Shown one piece after another: positions 1 to 6,294 of a DNA stretch of 18,186 nt (positions are counted from its first letter, which is position 1; each line of letters starts with the position of its first letter). Source of the stretch: CAYWTX01 sp964461295 (GTDB taxonomy: Bacteria; Planctomycetota; Phycisphaerae; SM23-33); assembly GCA_964461295.1 (NCBI GenBank), contig CAYWTX010000689.1, forward strand, positions 1 through 18,186, written 5' to 3'. The position numbers were made by a program, and so were the translations under genes. The notes beneath the pieces are model-generated. The model did no database searches. It was not told where the DNA came from and saw only the letters and a program-made list of their open reading frames with translations.

Positions 1-1
1 C

Positions 2-670
2 TGGATGCACCGCGGCTGCGTGCCGTTCATCTCGCCCGAGCACTTCGAGACGATCTACTGGCCGACGCTTCGGCCGATCATCGAGAACCTGTGGGCGGCG
101 GGGCACCAGACGCTGTTCTACGCCGAGGGCAACTGGAACGCCCACCTGGACGCGTTCGCCGAACTGCCGCCGGCGAGCATCGTCTACCACGTGGACATGG
201 CCGACATCGTCCAGGTCCACCGCAAGTTGGGCGGGCGGTTCTGCATCAGCGGCGGCATGTCGAACTTCCTGCTGGCGTTCGGCACGGAGCAGCAGGTGCG
301 CGACCGCGTCCGCGAGTTGATCGACTCCGTCGGAGCCGACGGCGGCTACATTATGGACTCCTCCGCAATCGTGCAGAACGACGGCCGCAGCGGGAACATC
401 CGGGCCATGACGGAGGAGACTCGTAAGTACGGCGCGTACCCGGGCGGGCACAGCAGCGGCGCCAAACCCGCGCCGGCGGCGGAATTCAGACCGACGCCGA
501 TCCCGGCGGAGTGGAGCACCAGGACGCCGCCGGGCGTCTGTGTGTCCTGGGAACGGAAACGCAAGGAACTGCCGCCGATCCAGGGCGACGAGGCCATGTT
601 CGAACGCATCTGGAACAACGTGGAGGCCCTGGGCTACATGTTCATCTACCAGGTGCTGGAGAGCTTCTGA
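2..670 (+). CDS. Uroporphyrinogen decarboxylase (URO-D) family protein, C-terminal part (5' end outside window)
   Basis: The reading frame is open from the left edge, so the N-terminus is missing; the first ATG seen (position 5) is probably internal. The visible 222 residues resemble the C-terminal half of the URO-D/cobalamin-methyltransferase TIM-barrel superfamily (COG0407). Visible features are a segment running SPEHFETIYWPTLRPII, an ISGGMSNFLL strand-turn, a GADGGYIMDSS segment near the barrel end, and a tail ending in YMFIYQVLESF. In this superfamily such proteins are either HemE or corrinoid methyltransferases of the MtaA/MtbA type. The sequence lacks obvious HemE landmarks and dapF rather than haem genes follows, so the substrate cannot be named. 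The stop is followed within about 20 bases by a palindromic repeat. Family membership is fairly secure; function is not. Confidence 0.75.
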   Translation, partial: WMHRGCVPFISPEHFETIYWPTLRPIIENLWAAGHQTLFYAEGNWNAHLDAFAELPPASIVYHVDMADIVQVHRKLGGRFCISGGMSNFLLAFGTEQQVRDRVRELIDSVGADGGYIMDSSAIVQNDGRSGNIRAMTEETRKYGAYPGGHSSGAKPAPAAEFRPTPIPAEWSTRTPPGVCVSWERKRKELPPIQGDEAMFERIWNNVEALGYMFIYQVLESF

Positions 671-675
671 CTGCC

Positions 676-716
676 GCGGGCATTCTGAGTAACGCGGGCA
701 TTCCTGCCCGCGTTAC
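676..716. repeat. Perfect 12-bp palindromic hairpin with GCGGGCATTC direct repeat
   Basis: GTAACGCGGGCA (689-700) and TGCCCGCGTTAC (705-716) are exact reverse complements around a TTCC loop. The motif GCGGGCATTC occurs at 676-685 and again at 694-703. There is no T run after the stem, so it is not a canonical intrinsic terminator on the + strand. It may still end or stabilise the URO-D transcript, or be a REP-type element. Confidence 0.75.
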
Positions 717-743
717 CTATGTGCGTAGGCCACGGCGAGGAGC

Positions 744-749
744 TATACT
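744..749 (+). promoter_or_regulatory. -10 box TATACT close to the dapF start
   Basis: TATACT lies 10 bases before the dapF ATG at 760, so transcription would begin about 3-4 bases before the start codon. No good -35 box is visible at 16-18 bases upstream. No Shine-Dalgarno sequence precedes the ATG, which fits a leaderless or nearly leaderless mRNA. Confidence 0.45.
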
Positions 750-759
750 TCCTTGCCCC

Positions 760-1653
760 ATGGAGACCCGACCCATTGACTTCGTGAAGTTGTCCGGCAG
801 CGGGAACGACTTCGTCGTCGTCGACAACCGCGACGGACGATTCAGCCCGCTCATCGCCGACGCCGCCGGCGTCGGTCGCTTTGCCCGAGCCCTGTGCGAC
901 CGGCACATGGGCATCGGCGCCGATGGCGTGATCTTCGCCAGCCGCCCGGAGGAGGGCGGCGCCCACGTGCGGGCGAGCTTTCTCGAGGCCGACGGCACCG
1001 AGACGATGTTGTGCGGCAACGGCGTGGCGTGCCTGGCACGCTGGGCGATCGACAACCGCCTGGGACCCAACGGCGACGTGCTCATCGACACGCGGGCGGG
1101 AGCGGTGTACGGCGAGCCGCGCGACGGGGGCTACTTCCGCGTGTGCATCCCCAGCCCCGAGCAGATTGCTCCCGGCATGGAAGTCCACGTCGACGACCTG
1201 CCGATCTGGTGCGACTACGCCGTTACCGGCGTGCCCCACCTGGCCGTCTACGTCCACGACGTCGCCAAGGCCGACGTGGCCCGGCTAGGGGCGGTCCTGC
1301 GCCACCACGAGCGGTTCCAGCCCCAGGGCGTCAACGTCAACTTCGTGCAGGTCCTGCGGCCGGGCGAGATCGCCGTGCGCACGTGGGAGTATGGCGTGGA
1401 GGGCGAGACGATGGCGTGCGGCACGGGCTCGGCGTCGGCGGCCATCCTGGCGGCGCGGCGTTTCGCCTGGCCAGCCGAGATCCGCAACGGCGACAAACCC
1501 GTGTTGGTGCATGCTCGCGGCGGCGACGTGTTGCGCGTGTACTTCGAGGAACTGCCCGACGGCACCGTGGACAACGTGTGCGTGGAGACGGTCGTCCGAA
1601 GGCTCTTCAGCGGCACGGTCTCCAGTGACCTGGTGGTTCGGTTAACTGGTTAA
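760..1653 (+). CDS. dapF: Diaminopimelate epimerase
   Basis: A 297-residue DapF, which converts LL-diaminopimelate to the meso form for lysine and peptidoglycan synthesis in the cytoplasm. The N-terminus has FVKLSGSGNDFVVVDN (8-23). The two catalytic cysteines sit in MLCGNGVAC (Cys85) and MACGTGSAS (Cys220), the expected cofactor-independent two-base pair. Other family blocks are HMGIGADGVIF, TGVPHLAVYV, QGVNVNFVQV and WEYGVEGET. The ATG at 760 was chosen because it puts the family N-terminus at residue 1; the frame is open further upstream to 511, but that extension has no DapF similarity. The last residues (about SSDLVVRLTG) extend beyond the usual end, and the stop codon lies inside a palindromic repeat, suggesting the repeat reshaped the 3' end. 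Two co-directional genes follow. Confidence 0.96.
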   Translation: METRPIDFVKLSGSGNDFVVVDNRDGRFSPLIADAAGVGRFARALCDRHMGIGADGVIFASRPEEGGAHVRASFLEADGTETMLCGNGVACLARWAIDNRLGPNGDVLIDTRAGAVYGEPRDGGYFRVCIPSPEQIAPGMEVHVDDLPIWCDYAVTGVPHLAVYVHDVAKADVARLGAVLRHHERFQPQGVNVNFVQVLRPGEIAVRTWEYGVEGETMACGTGSASAAILAARRFAWPAEIRNGDKPVLVHARGGDVLRVYFEELPDGTVDNVCVETVVRRLFSGTVSSDLVVRLTG

Positions 1654-1697
1654 CCAGCTAACCAGTTAACCAGTCCACCAGTCCCGCAGTCAACCGG
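1640..1697. repeat. Octamer (TAACCAGT-type) tandem array with inverted arm, overlapping the dapF stop
   Basis: GGTTAACTGGTTA (1640-1652) is an exact inverted copy of TAACCAGTTAACC (1659-1671), with a 6-base loop. From 1651 the sequence also reads as decaying 8-base units: TAACCAGC, TAACCAGT, TAACCAGT, CCACCAGT, CCCGCAGT, CAACCGG. The dapF stop TAA (1651-1653) is inside the stem, and the array runs into the ribosome-binding site of the next gene. It could act as a processing or attenuation hairpin. Confidence 0.85.
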
Positions 1698-1704
1698 AGG
1701 AACC

Positions 1705-3333
1705 TTGTTCAGCATTGACCAGAACTGTCACAGCCTGTGGGACGTGGCGCCTAAACTGGCCGCGCTGGCGCGGCGCGGGCACGCCGTGCGGCACTTCATC
1801 GAGGACATCGATGCCGCGTTCACCCAAGTGGGAGCCGACGCCGCCGGTCGCCGACCCGCGCCGCTGCGCCTGGCCCGCGAACGCTTCCACCACAGCGGCG
1901 GGACCGACTGGGGCGCCGCCCTGTTCTACACCGGCTTCCTCTCCCGACAGGCCGTCGACATCCGCCAGTGGGAGCCCTTTACGGGGATGAGGACGGGCGT
2001 GCTGGCCGGCAGGCTCGGCCGCGGCGTGGCCGACCTGTACGAGGAGTTCTCCCCCGGCGATACGTGGCAGCTTATCGGCCCCAGCTACGTCGGCGACCAG
2101 CGCCACCACCGCATCCTGGCCGACGTGACCGTGGCCGAGACCGCCCCGCTGGTGCGCGAACTGCTCGACCGCGCCGATGCGGACATGCGCCGGGCCTTCC
2201 CGGGCGAGCAGTCGCGGCGGCGGCTGGACGAGTGGTTGCCGGCCGAACGAGGGCGCGTCGAGGCGATGCTGGGCGCCACGGCCGGCGGCACGCTGGCGGA
2301 CCTGTACGCCCGCTGGCTGCGCGTGCATGTCCCGGGCGAAGTCGCCATCGAGCGAACCAGCGCCCTGTTCGCCCTCGCCGGCGGCTGGCCCGGCCGCGAC
2401 GATCTCTTGGGACTGTTCCTTCGCCAGTACGACCTGGCGGCCAAGATATACAACGAGGCGATCGCCGAGTCGGGGCTGAGCCTTCGGCCGCTGAAGACCG
2501 ACGCGGGCGAACTGCCGTTCTTCGCGACGTTGCGCCACGAGGGGCGCCTCACGCGGTCGGTGTGCTACCTGGCCGAGGGCCGCGCGGCCGTCCAGGTGAA
2601 CGACACCGTGCTGGCGCTGGAGGACGGGCGGCGGCTGCCGCGGCTGGCGATGGCCGAGGCGGGCGTGGAATGCATCGCGGGCAAGGCGGTCCTGCTGGTC
2701 TGCCAGGTGCGCATGGGCGCCGGCGGCGACTCGCTCGCGATGCCGTATCGAGGTTCGGTGTACACGCCCGCCGCTCACCTGCTCATGCGGAAGCTCGACG
2801 CGGCCGGGCTGCTGCCGGACCGCCCGCGGCCCATCACACGGGTGCGGTTTCACCTGCTGGACCGCCTGCGTTCGCTGGATACGCCGATCCGCCTGCCGCC
2901 CCACTTGGCGGCCGCGATGGGCGGCGAGCAGGTGCCGGCCGGGCGGCTCGGCGATGCATGGGCGGACCTGGCCGCCGAAGCGGCGCGCCGGCTGGAGGCG
3001 TTCGGCGAGAACGCCGGCCGGGCCGAGTGGCTTCGCGCGGCGTGCCCGGAGATGCTGGCGGAAGTTGCGGCGCTGGACGCCAGGCGGCGCGACCTGGCGG
3101 CCGTGAACATGAAGGACCCCCAACTGCGTCGGATGTCGCATCGCAGCCGCGAACTGGAGCAACGAATGCTGGACCGGCTGGTGCGGCAGATCGACCGCGA
3201 CTGGCAGGTCGCGCAGCTCGACTACTACGACTCGCGCGGCGCCCTGCTGCCTTGGTGCATCGCGCTGGGCGGCGAAGCGTTCTACAATGAGGTCCTGGAT
3301 CGAGCGGACGTATACGAAGAGAGCGGCCCGTGA
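1705..3333 (+). CDS. Conserved-looking hypothetical protein, 542 residues
   Basis: I do not recognise this family. The start is taken as TTG at 1705, four bases after GGAGG at 1696-1700; no in-frame ATG or GTG with a better site is apparent nearby. The protein is soluble-looking, without a signal peptide or membrane segments. It is rich in Arg/Leu/Ala helices, with several aromatic blocks such as GGTDWGAALFYTGFLSR (about residue 70) and a C-terminal DWQVAQLDYYDSRGALLPWC segment. Codon use and GC match the neighbours, and a reading frame of more than 1.6 kb with a coupled downstream gene argues it is real. It lies 51 bases after dapF and overlaps the methyltransferase by 4 bases, so the two probably form an operon and may work on the same substrate. 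The long frames on the other strand here are shadows. Confidence 0.8.
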   Translation: MFSIDQNCHSLWDVAPKLAALARRGHAVRHFIEDIDAAFTQVGADAAGRRPAPLRLARERFHHSGGTDWGAALFYTGFLSRQAVDIRQWEPFTGMRTGVLAGRLGRGVADLYEEFSPGDTWQLIGPSYVGDQRHHRILADVTVAETAPLVRELLDRADADMRRAFPGEQSRRRLDEWLPAERGRVEAMLGATAGGTLADLYARWLRVHVPGEVAIERTSALFALAGGWPGRDDLLGLFLRQYDLAAKIYNEAIAESGLSLRPLKTDAGELPFFATLRHEGRLTRSVCYLAEGRAAVQVNDTVLALEDGRRLPRLAMAEAGVECIAGKAVLLVCQVRMGAGGDSLAMPYRGSVYTPAAHLLMRKLDAAGLLPDRPRPITRVRFHLLDRLRSLDTPIRLPPHLAAAMGGEQVPAGRLGDAWADLAAEAARRLEAFGENAGRAEWLRAACPEMLAEVAALDARRRDLAAVNMKDPQLRRMSHRSRELEQRMLDRLVRQIDRDWQVAQLDYYDSRGALLPWCIALGGEAFYNEVLDRADVYEESGP

Positions 3334-3965
3334 CTCCTCGCGATGAACCGGCCCTGAGACCCACCCATGCCATCCGAGCCCACTACGAGCCGCGGATCGC
3401 CGCCGGCGGGCCCAACCACGAAATCGTCAACTGGGCCAGCGCGGCGGCGCAACAGGCGCGGTTCGAGGTGCTGATCGACCACGTGCCCCTCGCCGGGCGC
3501 AGCCTGCTGGACATCGGCTGCGGCGTGGGCGACCTGCCCGCCCTGCTGGACGAGCGCGGCATCGAGTGCGACTACACCGGGGTGGACATCCTGGAGCGGA
3601 TGGTGGAAGTCTGCCGCCAGCGCCTGCCGGGCAGGCGGTTCCTCTGGGCCGACGTCTTCACCGATTCGCCGTTGGAGCCCGCATCCTTCGACGTCGTCTT
3701 CTGCTCGGGGGCGTTCAACCTTGACCTGGGCAACAACCGCCAGTTCCTCCCCCGGGCCGTGCGCCGCATGGCCGAGCTGTCGCGCCGGCACGTCGTTCTC
3801 AACCTCCTCCACGCCCGCGCCGAACTCAAGGAGGATCGCTACTTCTTCTACGACCCGCGGGAGGTCGTCGAGATCGTGCGCCCGCTCGGCGCCGAGGTCA
3901 CCGTGATCGACGACTACCTGCACAATGACTTCACGGTCATTCTGGTTCGCCCGGCGCCTTCGTAG
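3330..3965 (+). CDS. Class I SAM-dependent methyltransferase
   Basis: A 211-residue Rossmann-fold methyltransferase. Motif I is LLDIGCGVGDLP (59-70), the SAM-binding glycine loop. The acidic residue after strand 2 is in YTGVDILERM (82-91), and motif IV is FDVVFCSGAFNL (120-131). It starts at GTG 3330, whose last two bases fall in the TGA of the upstream gene (overlap GTGA), so translation is probably coupled. A purine-rich GAAGAGAG stretch just before it can act as the ribosome-binding site. The substrate cannot be told from sequence; the tight link to the preceding 542-residue protein suggests a shared pathway. It converges on prfA across an 86-base gap with no clear terminator. Confidence 0.88.
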   Translation: MTPRDEPALRPTHAIRAHYEPRIAAGGPNHEIVNWASAAAQQARFEVLIDHVPLAGRSLLDIGCGVGDLPALLDERGIECDYTGVDILERMVEVCRQRLPGRRFLWADVFTDSPLEPASFDVVFCSGAFNLDLGNNRQFLPRAVRRMAELSRRHVVLNLLHARAELKEDRYFFYDPREVVEIVRPLGAEVTVIDDYLHNDFTVILVRPAPS

Positions 3966-4051
3966 ACCAGGCGGCGCGAGGATGGCCCCCTTCTTGCCTT
4001 CTGGACCCGCCAGACGCCAGGGAACCGACGACGAACGGCGGGGCGACACTC

Positions 4052-5158
4052 TCACAGACTTGCCAGCCGCTGCGAGCGATCGTGGGCGGTGAGGGCGTCG
4101 ATCAGCTCGTCCAGGTCGCCCTGCATGATCGCCTGGAGGTTGTAGTTGGCGCCTTCGCCGCCGGCGCCCTTCAGCCGATGGTCCGTGCAGCGGTTCTGCG
4201 GGAAGTTGTACGTGCGAACCCGCTGGCTGCGGTCGCCCGAACCGATCATCGCCTTGCGCTGGGCCGCTTCCTCGGCAACCTGCTTGGAGTGGAGGTGCTC
4301 GTAGACGCGGGCGAGCATCACGCGCCGCGCCTTGGCCCGGTTCTTGTGCTGGCTGGACTCATCCCGCATCGACACCGTGATGCCCGTCGGCAGATGCTCC
4401 AACTTGATGGCCGATTCGACCTTGTTGACGTTCTGCCCGCCCGGACCGCCCGCCCGGCTGGTGTGCTCGAGGACGTCCTTCTCCCAGTTGATGTCGACGG
4501 CCACTTCCTCCGGTTCGGGCAGCACGGCGACCGTCGCGGCCGATGTGTGAATCCGCCCCTGTGCCTCGGTCTCGGGCACGCGCTGGACGCGGTGTCCGCC
4601 GCCCTCGTAGCCCAGGCGGCTCCACACGCCCTGGCCGCGCACGTTCACCACGATGTCGCGGAATCCGCCCAGGTCGGTCGGGCTGGCCGACAGCAACTCG
4701 AACTTCCAGCGGTGGCGTTCGGCGTAGTGGCGGTACATGGCGAGCAGATCGGCCGCGAACAGCGCCGCCTCCTCGCCGCCTGTGCCGGCGCGGATCTCGA
4801 GCATGACGGACTTGATCTCGTCCTCCTCGCCCATCACCAGCAGGCCCTTGACGTACTCCACGGCCTGCCGCGTCTTGTCGGCCAGAGCTTCCAGTTCGGC
4901 CTGGGCAAGCTGCTTCATCTCGGCGTCGCTGGCGGGGTCGGCCAGGATCGCCTCGGCCTCCTCCTGCTGGCGGGCCAGCTCGCGATAGCGGCGGTACGGC
5001 TCGGCGATTCTCGCCAGGCGCGCGTACTCCTTGGCCAGGGCGACGATCTTCGTCGAGTCGGACGCGACGGCGGGGTCGTTCATCTGCTCGCCGGTGTGCG
5101 CGTACTGCTGCTCCAGTTCCTGCAACTTCGCCAGCCAGGATTCCTGCTTGTCGGCCAT
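4052..5158 (-). CDS. prfA: Peptide chain release factor 1
   Basis: A 368-residue class I release factor that ends translation at UAA and UAG. The GGQ loop is AGGPGGQNVNKVES (GGQ at 240-242), which triggers peptidyl-tRNA hydrolysis. The codon-recognition tripeptide has the RF1 form P-x-T (PET, 195-197, in RVPETEAQGRIHTSA) rather than the RF2 SPF. The N-terminal 100 residues are the usual helical domain 1. The ATG at 5158 was chosen because length then matches E. coli RF1 (360 residues); a TTG 21 bases further upstream would add MAQRRRS. The gene follows rpmE (141-base gap containing a terminator-like hairpin), a common bacterial order. HemK/PrmC, often next to prfA, is not adjacent here; the convergent neighbour is a different methyltransferase. 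Confidence 0.96.
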   Translation of the reverse strand: MADKQESWLAKLQELEQQYAHTGEQMNDPAVASDSTKIVALAKEYARLARIAEPYRRYRELARQQEEAEAILADPASDAEMKQLAQAELEALADKTRQAVEYVKGLLVMGEEDEIKSVMLEIRAGTGGEEAALFAADLLAMYRHYAERHRWKFELLSASPTDLGGFRDIVVNVRGQGVWSRLGYEGGGHRVQRVPETEAQGRIHTSAATVAVLPEPEEVAVDINWEKDVLEHTSRAGGPGGQNVNKVESAIKLEHLPTGITVSMRDESSQHKNRAKARRVMLARVYEHLHSKQVAEEAAQRKAMIGSGDRSQRVRTYNFPQNRCTDHRLKGAGGEGANYNLQAIMQGDLDELIDALTAHDRSQRLASL

Positions 5159-5242
5159 GGACCGTCTTCTTTGCGCCAAACCAGTCTGCTGACCCCAGCG
5201 GGGCCTGTGGCCGTGCCGGCGTGGTGGTTCTTCCGCGCGACG

Positions 5243-5281
5243 AAAACGCCGGCCTCGGCCTTGGGGGCCGAAGGTCGGCGT
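5243..5281 (-). terminator. Probable intrinsic terminator or attenuator after rpmE
   Basis: Read on the - strand, ACGCCGACCTTCGGCC (5281-5266) pairs with GGCCGAGGCCGGCGT (5260-5246) apart from one bulge, and the stem runs into TTTT at 5246-5243. It is 18 bases past the rpmE stop and before prfA, so it may partly insulate prfA or adjust its dose. Confidence 0.6.
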
Positions 5282-5299
5282 ATGAAGTTGCGTGCGAAG

Positions 5300-5533
5300 C
5301 TAGGCCTTGGCTTTGGCGGGCTTCCTGAAGTACTCGCCGCCGAACTTCTTCTGGAACTTCTCGATGCGCCCGGCCGCGTCCAACAGCTTCTGCTTGCCCG
5401 TGTAGAACGGGTGGCAGGCGGAGCAGATGTCCGCCTGGATGTTCTTCTTCATCGTGGAACGAGTCAGGAACTTGTTCCCACAGGCACACGTCACGGTGAC
5501 GTCCTTGTACTCTGGATGGATGTCCTTCTTCAT
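5300..5533 (-). CDS. rpmE: 50S ribosomal protein L31 (zinc-binding type)
   Basis: A 77-residue L31 of the large ribosomal subunit. The start MKKDIHPEY, the cysteines C16-A-C18 and C37-x2-C40, and HPFYTGKQK are family hallmarks; the four cysteines mark the zinc-ribbon (C+) form. The Lys/Ala-rich tail is slightly longer than usual. The ATG at 5533 is preceded by AGAGGT at a suitable distance. It is driven by its own strong promoter (5578-5606) and followed by a terminator-like hairpin and prfA. C+ L31 is commonly replaced by a zinc-free paralogue during zinc limitation; no such paralogue is in this window. Confidence 0.96.
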   Translation of the reverse strand: MKKDIHPEYKDVTVTCACGNKFLTRSTMKKNIQADICSACHPFYTGKQKLLDAAGRIEKFQKKFGGEYFRKPAKAKA

Positions 5534-5577
5534 CGCTGTGACCTCTTCAGGGAATTCCGGATCAAGTAAAGCCCAAT

Positions 5578-5606
5578 ATTCTAGACGCCGTCGGGCCGCG
5601 CGTCAA
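5578..5606 (-). promoter_or_regulatory. Sigma70-type promoter for rpmE
   Basis: On the - strand, TTGACG (5606-5601), a 17-base spacer and TAGAAT (5583-5578) closely match the housekeeping consensus. The predicted start is near 5571, giving a leader of about 38 bases to the rpmE ATG. It lies just past the pduT-like stop, so rpmE is transcribed independently of that operon. Confidence 0.75.
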
Positions 5607-5656
5607 GCGCCAGAATTCCGCGGGTGAGCGAGACGGCATGGCGCCGCGTCCGTCCG

Positions 5657-6217
5657 CTAGATGTAATCGCCGAACAATTCCCTGCTGGGGCGCGCGATCA
5701 CCACGTCGTTCACCAGCAGGCCGCGGGCGCGGGCCTCGGCCGCTCCGGCCGCCACACCCGCGCGGCAATCGGCGACGGTCCCGGTCATCAGGCAGAACCC
5801 CTTGCCGCCCAGCGCCATCGCCACGTGAATGCGGAACAGGTTGACGCGAGCCGCCTTGGCGGCGGCGTCGGCGGCCGCCACGATGCTCACCCCGCTGAAG
5901 GTCTCCACGACGCCGATCGCCTCGACCCCGCTGGCGTCGAGCACCACCGACTGGCCCAGCGCGGCAAACACCGACTCATGCACGTTGGGGATCGCCAGGT
6001 GATCGATGATCGACTCCTCGGGCGCCTCCAGCCCGGCCGCCAGGGCGGCCTTCACATCGCTCACCGTGCCTGTGAAAAGGATGAAGTACTTGCCCGAGCA
6101 GATCGTGCGGGCGATGAGGATCTCGATGTCCGCGGCCTTCAGCATCGTGTCCTGGACCTGGTAGCCCATGGCAATGCTGCTCAGTTCAATCGCGCCGATG
6201 GATTTCGGGGTAGGCAT
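5657..6217 (-). CDS. pduT: PduT-like tandem-BMC shell protein with Fe-S cysteine
   Basis: A 186-residue protein made of two bacterial-microcompartment domains (about 6-95 and 97-182). The first opens with IGAIELSSIAMGYQVQDTML and the second with AIGVVETFSG. This is the BMC-T plan: three chains form a pseudohexameric shell tile. RTICSGK places Cys40 where PduT of Salmonella has Cys38 (KTICPGK), the residue that binds a 4Fe-4S cluster at the trimer pore. I therefore infer electron passage through a shell rather than a plain tile. The ATG at 6217 follows AGGAAGAGGAC, a good ribosome-binding site. It sits 77 bases after the PduS-like gene, in the same pduS-pduT order as the pdu operon. No other shell, aldehyde dehydrogenase or PduL gene is in the window, so the encapsulated pathway is unknown. 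Confidence 0.9.
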   Translation of the reverse strand: MPTPKSIGAIELSSIAMGYQVQDTMLKAADIEILIARTICSGKYFILFTGTVSDVKAALAAGLEAPEESIIDHLAIPNVHESVFAALGQSVVLDASGVEAIGVVETFSGVSIVAAADAAAKAARVNLFRIHVAMALGGKGFCLMTGTVADCRAGVAAGAAEARARGLLVNDVVIARPSRELFGDYI

Positions 6218-6294
6218 GTTGTCCTCTTCCTTGGGAACCAGCAGGGGTCCAGGGGACGCTCCTTCTCCCATCCCCTGCATCGCCTGCATCCCTG

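Noticed and set aside
1690..3162. Long open frame on the - strand opposite the 542-residue protein
   Set aside because: Composition is typical of an antisense shadow in high-GC DNA (Arg/Gln/His/Gly-rich, no family resemblance), and the + strand frame has a ribosome-binding site and a coupled downstream gene.
1705..3333. BshC (bacillithiol synthesis) assignment for the 542-residue protein, based on similar length and a few C-terminal motifs
   Set aside because: Only length and a vague hydrophobic pattern agree; no convincing block alignment could be made by eye.
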